A DNA stretch of 53,050 nucleotides from JBGTLW01 sp041743835 (GTDB lineage: Bacteria; Planctomycetota; Phycisphaerae; Phycisphaerales; Phycisphaeraceae): the NCBI GenBank assembly GCA_041743835.1, contig JBGTLW010000266.1, forward strand, positions 1 to 53,050, read 5' to 3'. This document shows positions 1-7,848 of the stretch, piece after piece. The translations under genes and the position numbers were made by a program. Position 1 is the stretch's first letter, and every line of letters starts with the position of its first letter. The notes under the pieces are model-generated. The model saw nothing but the letters and a program-made list of their open reading frames with translations, was not told the DNA's origin and searched no databases.

Positions 1-181
1 AACGGCCGGGCTGCTGTTCCCCGCCGCCCAGCACCGCGAGCAACTCGCCCGCGCGATCGACCGCGCCAACCGCCGCTTCGGGCCGCACGTGGTTTACTTT
101 GGGGGTATGCACGACACCCGCCACGCTATGGACGACAAGATTGCCTTTGGCCGCGTGCCGGATGAAGACCTGCCTCTCTGA
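1..181 (+). CDS. Y-family DNA polymerase, C-terminal fragment (partial)
   Basis: Only the last 59 codons are present, reading from base 2 to a TGA at 179-181. The fragment contains a helix ending in DRANRRFGPH, then VVYFGGMHD and KIAFGRVPDE. This resembles the extreme C-terminus (little-finger domain and tail) of planctomycete DinB/ImuB-type translesion polymerases, where a similar Asn-Arg-x-(F/Y)-G then VYFGG arrangement occurs. The catalytic palm lies upstream of the window and cannot be checked. The call rests on recall of family sequence, so another protein with a similar tail is possible. Confidence 0.5.
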   Translation, partial: TAGLLFPAAQHREQLARAIDRANRRFGPHVVYFGGMHDTRHAMDDKIAFGRVPDEDLPL

Positions 182-437
182 CACACCCATCCGGGGCACA
201 CCTCGCCCAGCCCCAAAGACCCGATAACCGACTAAGGCGTTTGCACGATTTCCCTGCGTCTGCGCCCTCGCAATGAGGCAAGTGTTAAGTGGGGCCACGT
301 AAACCACGACCTTATCTGTAGGAGTTTCCATACAAGGGGTGCTGCTGGGTCCTGTACCAGCCCGGCCCCGTCTCCCAGTGGCAGACCCGACTTAGGGGGC
401 CACGTTCCCCGTGCGCTATTGAATCGGAAGACCACCC
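182..437. other. Intergenic region upstream of the GGDEF-EAL gene
   Basis: These 256 nt hold no convincing gene. The 10-mer GGGGCCACGT occurs twice in direct orientation, at 291-300 and 394-403. I looked for a c-di-GMP (GEMM) riboswitch because the next gene makes or degrades c-di-GMP, but the conserved core is not visible. There is no clear Shine-Dalgarno sequence in front of the ATG at 438. Confidence 0.4.
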
Positions 438-2654
438 ATGCCTATACAATCGCTCGACACGATGGAGGAAGATGGGAAAACCGGTCAAGGCCTCCAGCCA
501 CTGACGCCTCTGCACGCTACAGAAGACGCGGAGGGCTTTCTCCGCAGCGTGATCGACTGCATGGATACTCATACCGTCGTGCTCGATGGATCGGGGCAGA
601 TCATCTCGACCAACCGCACGTGGCGGGAGTTTGCTGAGGCCAACAATGCGATTGGTCCCACCGTCCAGGTGGGAGGGAATTACCTGACCGTGTGCGACAA
701 AGCCAAGGCCAGCTGCCCCGAGGCGGGCCGCATCGGCGACGCCATCCGAGCTGTGCTAGCCGGCGAAGCCGAGCCCGACCCGGTGGAGTACCCCTGCCAC
801 GCACCGCGTCAGCACCGGTGGTTCCTCTGTTCGGTCCGCGGGTTTGTGCGCGGGGCCCATCGCTATGCCGTCGTCTCTCACCTCAACATATCGGAGGTAC
901 GACAAGCCGAGACAAAGCTGCGGCGGCTCTCGGCTGTGGTCGAACAAACCCCCGCTTCCGTCATCATCACCGACCGCGCCGGCCGTATCGAATACGTCAA
1001 CCCAGCGTTCACCAAGCACACCGGCTACAGCGCAGAAGAGGTGATAGGCAAGAACCCCCGGCTGCTGCAATCCGGCAAGATGCCCAGCGAGTTCTATGAG
1101 GACATGTGGAATCAACTCCGAGCGGGCAAGGAATGGCGCGGGGAGCTGCACAACCGGCACAAGGATGGGCATCTGTTCTGGGAACTCGCGGTGATCTCCC
1201 CGCTCCGCGACCCCGAGGGCGTCGTGACCCACTACCTCGCGATCGAGGAGAACATCACCGAACAAAAGGCGATGGAGGACCAGCTCCGCATCGCGGCCTG
1301 CACGGACCGGCTCACCGGGCTATCCAACCGGATGCTCTTCCATGACCGCCTGCAACAGGCTGTGCAGCGCGCCCGCCGGGTCAAGGATTACCGCTTCGCA
1401 GTGCTCTTCCTGGACTTCGACCGCTTCAAGCTCGTCAACGACAGCCTGGGCCACGACGTGGGCGACCTGCTGCTGCAAGAGATCGCCGCGCGGTTGCGCG
1501 CAACCATACGCAACAGCGACTCGCTGGGCCTCGCGCCGGATGCACACACCACCGCACGGTTCGGCGGCGACGAGTTTGTGGTCCTGCTCGACGGGATCCG
1601 CGGCCTTGGCGATGCCGTGGCCGTGGCCGAGAGGATGCTCGCCGCCTTTGCGTTGCCCTACCAGTTGGACAACCACCAGGTTTACTCCACAGCCAGCATC
1701 GGCGTGGTGACCAGCGATCTGTCCTGTGAATCGGCTGAGAACGTCCTGCGCGACGCGGACACCGCGATGTATGAAGCCAAGCTCGCCGGCCGCAGCAAGT
1801 ATGTCGAGTTTGATGTCTCGATGCGCGAGCGTGTCCAGAGGCGCATGAATCTGGAAAACGACCTCCGCCGCGCCGTGGAGAATGACGAGATGTATCTCAA
1901 TTACCAGCCCATCATCAGCCTTATCACCGGCCGGGTCGAGGGACACGAGGCACTGGTCCGATGGGTGCACCCCGGCCGCGGGCAGATCATGCCCAACGAG
2001 TTTATCCCGGTGGCGGAAGAGACCGGCCTGATCGTGTCGATCGGGGAGTGGGTGCTGCGCGAGGCCTGCACGCAGTTCGTCCGCTGGCAGGAGCAACTCG
2101 GCGAGGCCGCACCACGGCACATCAGCGTGAACCTGTCGCGTGCCCAGTTGATGAGCCCGCGCCTCCCGATGACCGTGGCCCGCGTGCTAGAGCAGACTGG
2201 GATTCAGCCGCCACAGCTTTTTCTGGAGATCACCGAGACAGCGATCATGGAAGACCTGGAGGCCGCCACCCGGATGCTGCGGGCGATCCGGGCCTTGGGC
2301 GTGAGGCTGTCGATGGATGACTTTGGCACCGGCCACTCGTCGCTGGCGTGTCTGCACCAGTTCCCGATTGACCGCCTTAAAATCGACCGCTCCTTCATCG
2401 CGAATCTTGATCGCGGGCGCGAATACACAGCCCTGGTCTATGCGGTCGCGGACCTGGCGCGGAATCTTCACTTCGATCTGGTGGCCGAGGGCGTGGAGAC
2501 CCGCGAGCAGTTGGCAGTGCTTCAATCACTGGATTGTGAGTTCGGGCAGGGGTACCTGTTCAGCCAACCGCTGTCCGCGGAATCGGCCACCGCATTCACT
2601 CTGCCGCCCGGCCTCCTGACACCAACCACCACCACCTCTGCCTCGGCCGCATAA
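438..2654 (+). CDS. PAS-PAS-GGDEF-EAL c-di-GMP signalling protein
   Basis: A 738-residue putative bifunctional diguanylate cyclase/phosphodiesterase. Domains in order: a PAS-like sensor (about 35-150), a canonical PAS-PAC (about 160-280, with ITDRAGRIEYVNPAF and the closing EENITEQK), GGDEF (about 290-455, starting at TDRLTGLSNR) and EAL (about 475-720). The cyclase signature GGDEF is intact at 376-380. EAL is intact at 504-506, and DDFGTG and VAEGVET are also present, so phosphodiesterase activity is plausible. No membrane segment or signal peptide is seen, so it should be cytosolic. An oddity is that the RxxD inhibitory-site motif (RNSD, 358-361) is 14 residues before GGDEF instead of the usual five, because of an insertion of about nine residues. 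The gene is transcribed alone. What the PAS domains sense is unknown. Confidence 0.93.
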   Translation: MPIQSLDTMEEDGKTGQGLQPLTPLHATEDAEGFLRSVIDCMDTHTVVLDGSGQIISTNRTWREFAEANNAIGPTVQVGGNYLTVCDKAKASCPEAGRIGDAIRAVLAGEAEPDPVEYPCHAPRQHRWFLCSVRGFVRGAHRYAVVSHLNISEVRQAETKLRRLSAVVEQTPASVIITDRAGRIEYVNPAFTKHTGYSAEEVIGKNPRLLQSGKMPSEFYEDMWNQLRAGKEWRGELHNRHKDGHLFWELAVISPLRDPEGVVTHYLAIEENITEQKAMEDQLRIAACTDRLTGLSNRMLFHDRLQQAVQRARRVKDYRFAVLFLDFDRFKLVNDSLGHDVGDLLLQEIAARLRATIRNSDSLGLAPDAHTTARFGGDEFVVLLDGIRGLGDAVAVAERMLAAFALPYQLDNHQVYSTASIGVVTSDLSCESAENVLRDADTAMYEAKLAGRSKYVEFDVSMRERVQRRMNLENDLRRAVENDEMYLNYQPIISLITGRVEGHEALVRWVHPGRGQIMPNEFIPVAEETGLIVSIGEWVLREACTQFVRWQEQLGEAAPRHISVNLSRAQLMSPRLPMTVARVLEQTGIQPPQLFLEITETAIMEDLEAATRMLRAIRALGVRLSMDDFGTGHSSLACLHQFPIDRLKIDRSFIANLDRGREYTALVYAVADLARNLHFDLVAEGVETREQLAVLQSLDCEFGQGYLFSQPLSAESATAFTLPPGLLTPTTTTSASAA

Positions 2655-2780
2655 GCGTAGCGGGTGCCCGCCTGCGACAACCTATACCTGTTCTGTGATA
2701 CGCCGGGTTGCCCCATGTACGACCAGCAGCGCAGAGAGGGCTCCGTTAGCCGTTCGCGTCTCAGCCCCCAGAACACCTGT

Positions 2781-2794
2781 CTTATACCAGTATA
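2781..2794. promoter_or_regulatory. Distal operator candidate (TATAC-N2-GTATA)
   Basis: TATACCAGTATA at 2783-2794 is a perfect palindrome around a CA centre. The 12-mer CTTATACCAGTA (2781-2792) recurs exactly, inverted, at 2992-3003 in the first codons of the regulator about 200 nt downstream. Two copies of one site flanking a promoter suggest repression by DNA looping, as in LacI systems. This is inferred from sequence only. Confidence 0.55.
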
Positions 2795-2812
2795 GAACAC
2801 GCATATATGCAG

Positions 2813-2852
2813 TGTAAATCTCTGTAAACACTTTATTAAACATAATTTACAG
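2813..2852. repeat. Nested TGTAAA inverted repeats
   Basis: TGTAAAT (2813-2819) pairs with ATTTACA (2845-2851), and CTGTAAA (2822-2828) pairs with TTTACAG (2846-2852). The two left arms are also direct repeats. In this AT-rich stretch some of this could be chance. The position between the two operator copies makes a binding site for a regulator or bending protein possible. Confidence 0.35.
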
Positions 2853-2948
2853 CTTCGATGCTTTGATAGCGATGGCTTTCCCACACCAAGCACAGCATGA
2901 TGGGCTGCCACAGGTGGTCAATAATTCTCACTTTTTCTTGGTTTTTGA

Positions 2949-2977
2949 TTGACCTTGGCCGGGAGCGGTGTTATTCT
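2949..2977 (+). promoter_or_regulatory. Sigma-70-like promoter of the GntR/LacI regulator, leaderless
   Basis: TTGACC (2949-2954) and TATTCT (2972-2977) are separated by 17 nt. The -10 ends six bases before the ATG at 2984, so transcription should start at or next to the start codon and give a leaderless mRNA. This agrees with the absence of a Shine-Dalgarno sequence, and it supports 2984 over the upstream in-frame start at 2897. Confidence 0.6.
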
Positions 2978-2983
2978 TATGGC

Positions 2984-4105
2984 ATGACTAGTACTGGTAT
3001 AAGTCCCGGTATACGAGAGCCCATCTACACGTCGCTAGCAGACCGACTGCGGCAGGAGATCCGCGACGGGCACTACGAGCCGGGGCAGATGCTCGGCTCA
3101 GAGCACGCGCTGGCCAAGAAAGAATCCATCAGCCGCATGACCGTTCGCCGGGCCAGCGAGGTGCTGGTGCGCGAGGGGCTGCTCGAGCGCCGCCCAGGCA
3201 AAGGGCTTTACGTGCGGAGCGACGAGGTGACCACACGCGAGATTCAGATCGTGGCGGGCAATCTGCAGTGGGAGCCCTCGCTTCAAGCCTCCCGTGGCGC
3301 CCAGTCCATCGCGTGGGGCCTGGGCATCAAGACCCAGCTCTACGATGCGCACGGCGATGTGGAGGCCGACCTCGCGATGCTGCGCGGGCTGCCCCGCAGT
3401 CAGGCCGACGGAGCCATCATCGTCTCGCTGCACAGCAAGACATTCAACGAAACGATCTACGAGCTCAAGCGTCAGGGCTTCCCGTTTGTGCTGGTGGATC
3501 AGAAGCTCCACGATATCGATGTGGCTTCGGTCACCGCCGACAACTACAGCGGCGGCTATCAGGCTGGCCAGCGGCTGATCGAGGCCGGCCATCGCCGCGT
3601 CGCCTTCATGGGCGACTTTGTAGCGACGACCGTGCGTGACCGGCTGGCGGGCTTCCGCGACGCGGTGATGGACGCGGGCCTCCCGCTGGACCGCTCGCTG
3701 TTGCTCGACCTCGGCGAAGACCAGACCGAAGACCGTCTGCGGGACTGGTCCGCCACGACCGAACAGTGCACACGCACGCTGATGCGGACGACCAACCCGC
3801 CGACCGGCATCTTCTTCAGTTGCGATGCCGTGGCCCGCTCGGGTTGCCGCGCGTTGCAGGCGATGGGGTTCCGTGTGCCGGAGGATGTGAGCATCATCGG
3901 CTTCGACGATGACCCGCTGTGCCAGTGGATGACACCCAAACTGACTTCCATCCGCCAGCCCTTCTTTGAGATGGGCAAGGTGGCCCTGGAGATGCTCAAC
4001 GACGTGATGGCTGAGCCGACGCGTTCGCTTCAGAACCGGGTGATGCCGGTGAAGCTGGTGGACCGTGACTCGGTCGCCCCACCCCCCGCAACCACGACGC
4101 AGTAG
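2984..4105 (+). CDS. GntR-HTH/LacI-type sensor transcriptional regulator
   Basis: A 373-residue regulator joining a GntR winged helix (about 12-80, with PIYTSLADRLRQEI, SRMTVRRA and LLERRPGKGLYV) to a LacI/periplasmic-binding-protein effector domain (about 95-365). The effector domain shows VTADNYSGGYQAG, HRRVAFMGD, DDPLCQWMTPKLTSI and a C-terminal RDSV. Proteins of this build usually sense sugars and repress neighbouring carbohydrate genes. The first gene of the cluster that follows starts 70 nt downstream on the same strand, and the cluster ends in a GH5 enzyme, so a sugar ligand is likely. I chose ATG 2984 because of the promoter six bases upstream and because the GntR fold begins at once. 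A palindrome lies inside codons 2-7. Confidence 0.9.
   Translation: MTSTGISPGIREPIYTSLADRLRQEIRDGHYEPGQMLGSEHALAKKESISRMTVRRASEVLVREGLLERRPGKGLYVRSDEVTTREIQIVAGNLQWEPSLQASRGAQSIAWGLGIKTQLYDAHGDVEADLAMLRGLPRSQADGAIIVSLHSKTFNETIYELKRQGFPFVLVDQKLHDIDVASVTADNYSGGYQAGQRLIEAGHRRVAFMGDFVATTVRDRLAGFRDAVMDAGLPLDRSLLLDLGEDQTEDRLRDWSATTEQCTRTLMRTTNPPTGIFFSCDAVARSGCRALQAMGFRVPEDVSIIGFDDDPLCQWMTPKLTSIRQPFFEMGKVALEMLNDVMAEPTRSLQNRVMPVKLVDRDSVAPPPATTTQ
2987..3004. promoter_or_regulatory. Proximal operator candidate overlapping codons 2-7 of the regulator
   Basis: ACTAGTACTGGTATAAGT has dyad symmetry of the form ACT-N2-TAC-N2-GTA-N2-AGT and lies just after the predicted transcription start. It carries the inverted copy of the 12-mer at 2781-2792. 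A protein bound here would block initiation, which is consistent with negative autoregulation. Confidence 0.6.
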
Positions 4106-4174
4106 TTGATGCGGGCCCAGCCGCAGGCTCAAGCGATTCGATGATTCCCGCAGCGATTCCACAGGAACACCGCG

Positions 4175-5038
4175 ATGAGACACCAAAGCCCACACGCAGG
4201 CACACAACTTCACACAAGCTGGGCACCTGCCTGTTCGCACGGGTCTGCCTTCGCTGGCCGGCGTAGCGGATTCACCTTGATCGAGCTGCTGGTGGTCATC
4301 TCCATCATCGCGCTGCTCATCACCCTGCTGCTGCCCGCGCTGAAAAACGCAAGGGTGCTCACGCGGGCCACGGTCTGCTCCAACAATCAACGCCAGATCG
4401 GCGTGGCTTTTGCTGTCTATACCACCGAGTTCAAAGAGTTCCTGCCGCCGGTAAACTCGGGGATCGGCTACAACGCCAACGGCACCGCCAAGGCCTACGG
4501 CATGTGGAACGCCCTGGGCCCGTACACCGGCTTCCCGCAGTGGGCGGGCATGTTGTCGCCTCCGGTCAGCGTGGACGATCCAACCCGCATCAAGACCGAC
4601 AGCTATTGGGGACAGTACAAGGTCAAGGGCAAGCTGCGCGGCACGGTCTGGGCTTGTCCAGAGGTCAATGGTGAGCAGGCCCCGTGGGGTGATATCTACG
4701 GCGAGTCGTTCTACCTCCAGTCGCCCGCCGGTGGCGGAGCGAACAACCCCCGTGCGTGGTCCAAGCCGCGCCCATCGCTTGCGATCCCCTCGCCGTCCTC
4801 GAGCATCCACGTCTCCGATGCCGACGACTGGCACCTGGGCAACGTGCTCAACGTCGGGACAGAGGCGTCGGCCGGGAAGTACACCTTCGACATCTACCGC
4901 CACGGCCAGATCGGGACAGGCAGTGCCGCCATCCTCTACGCCGACGGCCACGGAGCGATCCGCAGCGGCCAGAGCATCATCGACAACATCACCATCGTCG
5001 CAAGCCCCACATCCATGTGGAACTTCAAGCTCCCGTGA
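4175..5038 (+). CDS. Prepilin-type N-terminal cleavage protein (pseudopilin-like)
   Basis: A 287-residue protein with a class III (type IV pilin-like) signal. The polar leader ends in RRSG, followed by FTLIELLVVISIIALL, with cleavage expected between G and F and a Glu at mature position 5. The roughly 34-residue leader is long. The C-terminal half is a beta-rich globular domain ending in SAAILYADGHG, similar to the H-X9-DG ending of planctomycete prepilin-like proteins. Such proteins are processed by PilD-type peptidases and inserted in the inner membrane, where they may assemble in a type II/IV-like machine. No PilD, secretin or ATPase gene is in the window. It lies between the regulator and a PEP-CTERM protein and is probably part of the same cluster. 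Confidence 0.85.
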   Translation: MRHQSPHAGTQLHTSWAPACSHGSAFAGRRSGFTLIELLVVISIIALLITLLLPALKNARVLTRATVCSNNQRQIGVAFAVYTTEFKEFLPPVNSGIGYNANGTAKAYGMWNALGPYTGFPQWAGMLSPPVSVDDPTRIKTDSYWGQYKVKGKLRGTVWACPEVNGEQAPWGDIYGESFYLQSPAGGGANNPRAWSKPRPSLAIPSPSSSIHVSDADDWHLGNVLNVGTEASAGKYTFDIYRHGQIGTGSAAILYADGHGAIRSGQSIIDNITIVASPTSMWNFKLP

Positions 5039-5057
5039 ATCTTCACCCCAACCCAAC

Positions 5058-5064
5058 AGGAGGT
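5058..5064 (+). promoter_or_regulatory. Strong Shine-Dalgarno for an alternative upstream start (ATG 5071)
   Basis: AGGAGGT lies six bases before an ATG at 5071 that is in frame with the PEP-CTERM gene. A second one, AAGGAG (5164-5169), lies six bases before ATG 5176. The gene therefore appears to have two well-formed translation starts 105 nt apart. Confidence 0.6.
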
Positions 5065-5175
5065 CAGTTCATGAGTCAAACCCAAACCAATCAGCGTATC
5101 GCGTGGGAAGGTCCGGCGCGAATCAGTCAGGCAGAACCAGGTTGCGAGCAACCACATCTTGTGAAGGAGCTACCA

Positions 5176-7002
5176 ATGCATCAGAGGAATCGTATCGGAA
5201 AGGTCGGACTGGTTTGTCTGATCGGGACGCTAGCCATCGGGCCGGCCCAAGCGGACATCACGTGGGACGGGTCGGACTCGGCAAGCTGGGGAGCCGGCGG
5301 CAACTGGGTGGATGATGTCGCCCCCGGCGCGGGGGATGTCGCGGTCTTCAACAGTGCCGCGTATGTCAACCAGCCCCAGCTTGATGCCGACACCGTCCAT
5401 GAAGTGCTGGGCCTCAATCTTGGTGGCCCGTCCGCGGCGGCGCTGGTCATCAGCACCACGTCGTCGGCTTACGGCGACCAACTGGTCAACGGCGCGGTTC
5501 CCAACAACTCAAGCACGATCGTCCTGGACAGCACCGCCGATGTCGTCGTCGGCCAGCGCGTCTCCGGAACGCGCATCGGGACAAATACCTTTGTCACCGC
5601 TATCAACGGCAACGAGATCACCCTCTCCCGGCCAACGACGGGCGGTACGCTAAACGACAATACCCAGTTGACGTTCTATTCGTCTCTGCGGATCGGCAGC
5701 GAGGGTGTCACTGTTGCGGCGGGCACGACTGGTATCCAGGACATCGCGGCCACGGTCGTCCTCAACGGGAATCAAACCTGGACCAACAACGCCACCCTCA
5801 CCAATGCCCTGAGGATCTCCGGTGGCATCTACCTGGGCAACCACACGCTCACACTGAGTGGCGTGGCGGGGTCGTCCATCAATCTGCCCTTGAGTGGCGC
5901 TCTCAACGGTGAAGGCTCGCTCATTATCGATACCGAGGGCTCGGTAAGCTTTGGACAAGGCACCGGGGGCCGACCCTTGAACACCTTCTCCGGTGGGGTC
6001 ACGTTGGAGTCGGGCACACTCGTATTATCTGGTGGAAATGCGGGCGGCACCGGCGTCGCGGGGGCATTGGGCACAGGCGTCCTCACTATCAACGGCGGGC
6101 AGATCAACGGGGCTGGCAATATCGCCAGCTACCCTCTGACCATCTCCGGCCAAGTCTGGAATGCGGACTGGACCTATCTCTCCAGCAGAAACCTGAACAT
6201 GGGCACCGGTGACATTACGCTGGGGACTGCTGCGGGCACGACCAGGACCGTCACCGTCAATTCTGGTGGAACCGACGTCGTAACACTTGGCGGCGGGATC
6301 CACAATGGAACAACCGCGACGAACTTCACCAAGGCCGGCGGCGGCGAGATCCACCTGCAGGGTGTCAGCACCTACACCGGCGCTACCACCATCGCGGCTG
6401 GCAACCTGAAACTCGATGGGGCCGGCTCCATCGCCAACAGCCACACCATCAATGTCGTGGGCGGTGCGACGTTCGATGTCAGCACGGTGACCGGAGGGTT
6501 CAACCTCGCCAACGGCCAAACCCTCATGGGCACGGGCACCGTGATCGGTGATGTCACGGTCGCCAGCGGAGCGACCCTCGCACCCGGCGCTTCGGCGGGC
6601 ACACTTGTGTTCACCAGCAGCGTGCTTCTGCAGGATGGCTCCTCGCTGAGCTTCGAGCTCAACGGCGCAGACCAGACGGTCGGCGGCGGGATCAACGACC
6701 TGATCAACGGTGTGGTGGACCTGACACTCGCTGGCACGCTCAATGTCAGCGAACTGGTCGCGGGGTCGTTCCTCACGGCTGAGGCTGGGGATACCTGGCG
6801 GCTGTTCAACTACTCCGGCACCCTGACCGACGACGGCATCACGCTCGGCTCGACGCCGGCGCTGTCCAGCGGCCTGTTCCTCGGTTTGGATACCGCCACC
6901 GCGGGTGAAGTGAACCTCGTGGTGCTGATCCCCGAGCCGGCCAGCCTGATGTTGCTGGCGGCGGGCGGACTGCTGCTCATGCCAACGCGTCAACGCGCGT
7001 AA
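5176..7002 (+). CDS. PEP-CTERM surface protein with autotransporter-type beta-strand repeats
   Basis: A 608-residue exported protein. An N-terminal signal peptide (RNRIGKVGLVCLIGTLAI, ending PAQA at about 26) is followed by a WDGSDSASWGAGGNWVDD motif. Next come degenerate Gly/Thr/Asn-rich beta-strand repeats of the PATR type (for example TYTGATTIAAGNLKLDGAG and GTVIGDVTVASGATLAPG), which predict a right-handed beta-helix. The end is a PEP-CTERM signal: IPEP at 585-588, a hydrophobic helix and a basic RQRA tail, recognised by exosortase/archaeosortase-type enzymes (none seen here). ATG 5176 puts the signal peptide at the N-terminus. ATG 5071, with an even better Shine-Dalgarno, would add 35 polar residues. 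The likely role is surface display or adhesion, perhaps to a polysaccharide. Confidence 0.88.
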   Translation: MHQRNRIGKVGLVCLIGTLAIGPAQADITWDGSDSASWGAGGNWVDDVAPGAGDVAVFNSAAYVNQPQLDADTVHEVLGLNLGGPSAAALVISTTSSAYGDQLVNGAVPNNSSTIVLDSTADVVVGQRVSGTRIGTNTFVTAINGNEITLSRPTTGGTLNDNTQLTFYSSLRIGSEGVTVAAGTTGIQDIAATVVLNGNQTWTNNATLTNALRISGGIYLGNHTLTLSGVAGSSINLPLSGALNGEGSLIIDTEGSVSFGQGTGGRPLNTFSGGVTLESGTLVLSGGNAGGTGVAGALGTGVLTINGGQINGAGNIASYPLTISGQVWNADWTYLSSRNLNMGTGDITLGTAAGTTRTVTVNSGGTDVVTLGGGIHNGTTATNFTKAGGGEIHLQGVSTYTGATTIAAGNLKLDGAGSIANSHTINVVGGATFDVSTVTGGFNLANGQTLMGTGTVIGDVTVASGATLAPGASAGTLVFTSSVLLQDGSSLSFELNGADQTVGGGINDLINGVVDLTLAGTLNVSELVAGSFLTAEAGDTWRLFNYSGTLTDDGITLGSTPALSSGLFLGLDTATAGEVNLVVLIPEPASLMLLAAGGLLLMPTRQRA

Positions 7003-7016
7003 TCAAACGCAACCCG

Positions 7017-7050
7017 CCTCGGCGCGCCTGACCGCGTGCCGAGGTATTTT
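7017..7050 (+). terminator. Intrinsic terminator candidate after the PEP-CTERM gene
   Basis: CCTCGGC (7017-7023) pairs with GCCGAGG (7038-7044), inner GCG/CGC bases may extend the stem, and TATTTT follows at 7045-7050. It starts 15 nt after the stop at 7002 and ends 22 nt before the next start. It could end most transcripts or weaken expression of the genes downstream. Confidence 0.5.
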
Positions 7051-7071
7051 GTCTGCTCAAGGATCGGCCCG

Positions 7072-7788
7072 ATGAACCACCACAAACCACCCAAGGCGTT
7101 TACGCTTATCGAATTGCTGGTGGTCATATCGATCATCGCGATGCTGATTGCACTCCTGTTGCCAGCGTTGAACTCCGCCAGGGCCGCTGCAAGGGCCATG
7201 CAGTGCCTTTCGGTGCAGAAACAGCTCGGGCTGGCAAACGACATCTACGCCAACGAGCGCGACGACTACACGCTCCCGAGTCTGGGAAAAAGCGATTTCA
7301 GCCGGTTCTGGCACAACAACAATGACTTCCTCAAGATACTGGGCACGCAATATACGAACTACGACAAGTGGCAGTCTTTCATCCTCTGCCCGGACGCCAA
7401 GGCAGCATTCGCGGCACCACACCCGACGCTTGAAGACTATTACAACGCAAGAGGTTCCTGGACCGTGAACTTCCCCGGCTGGAACCCCAACGCGCCGATT
7501 CAGCGTAGCTGGGTCACACGCGAACGGATCTTCAAGGCCGGCTCCTTGAGCGAGAAGCTGTTCATGGCGGACAGCATCGGCTCCTGGTCAGGCAAGAAGG
7601 AGTTGGCCGACCCAAGCCGGTACGAGACCTTTGGCGAGACGTACACCGGAAGCAACGGCATCGCCTATCGGCACGGCGGGGCGGCGAATGTACTGTTCTA
7701 CGACGGGCACGCCGCGAGCATGACCGCCGATGCGTTGTGGGATGGCGGGTCAAACGACACCCTCGACCGCTGGTTCAAGCTGAACTAG
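7072..7788 (+). CDS. Prepilin-type protein with H-X9-DG C-terminus
   Basis: A 238-residue prepilin-like protein. A short leader with basic residues ends in PPKA, followed by FTLIELLVVISIIAMLIALLL. Here the residue before the cleavage-site Phe is Ala instead of the usual Gly. The C-terminus has the planctomycete H-X9-DG signature (RHGGAANVLFYDGHA). I chose ATG 7072 because AAGGAT (7059-7064) lies seven bases upstream and the leader is then short. An ATG at 7036 would lie inside the terminator stem. This is the second prepilin-like gene of the cluster, on the other side of the PEP-CTERM gene, so the two may be alternative subunits or partners. Confidence 0.87.
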   Translation: MNHHKPPKAFTLIELLVVISIIAMLIALLLPALNSARAAARAMQCLSVQKQLGLANDIYANERDDYTLPSLGKSDFSRFWHNNNDFLKILGTQYTNYDKWQSFILCPDAKAAFAAPHPTLEDYYNARGSWTVNFPGWNPNAPIQRSWVTRERIFKAGSLSEKLFMADSIGSWSGKKELADPSRYETFGETYTGSNGIAYRHGGAANVLFYDGHAASMTADALWDGGSNDTLDRWFKLN

Positions 7789-7848
7789 CAGTGCGGTTTA
7801 TTGGATCGAGTCCTGGATATTTGCGAACTACCGCAGGAGCTATTGGAT

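Larger units (their letters stand above)
2655..2983. other. AT-rich regulatory region upstream of the GntR/LacI regulator
   Basis: This 329-nt gap is the longest in the window and is clearly richer in A and T than its surroundings, especially 2781-2860. It contains a 12-bp palindrome, the self-complementary decamer GCATATATGC (2801-2810), two overlapping inverted repeats based on TGTAAA, and a sigma-70-like promoter touching the next gene. Those are listed separately. No coding sequence is supported. An open frame does run from 2897 into the regulator, but its extra 29 residues look non-coding. Confidence 0.6.

Noticed and set aside
291..403. Direct repeat GGGGCCACGT (291-300 and 394-403)
   Set aside because: Ten bases in a GC-rich region without symmetry or a third copy. 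Chance is likely.
182..437. c-di-GMP riboswitch before the GGDEF-EAL gene
   Set aside because: The conserved GEMM core and its tetraloop/receptor bases are not present.
3098..5056. Long minus-strand open frame (652 codons) antisense to the regulator and prepilin genes
   Set aside because: It is a shadow of the GC-rich third positions of the sense genes. Its protein is low-complexity (Arg/His/Val/Asp/Gly), has no recognisable motif and covers well-supported genes.
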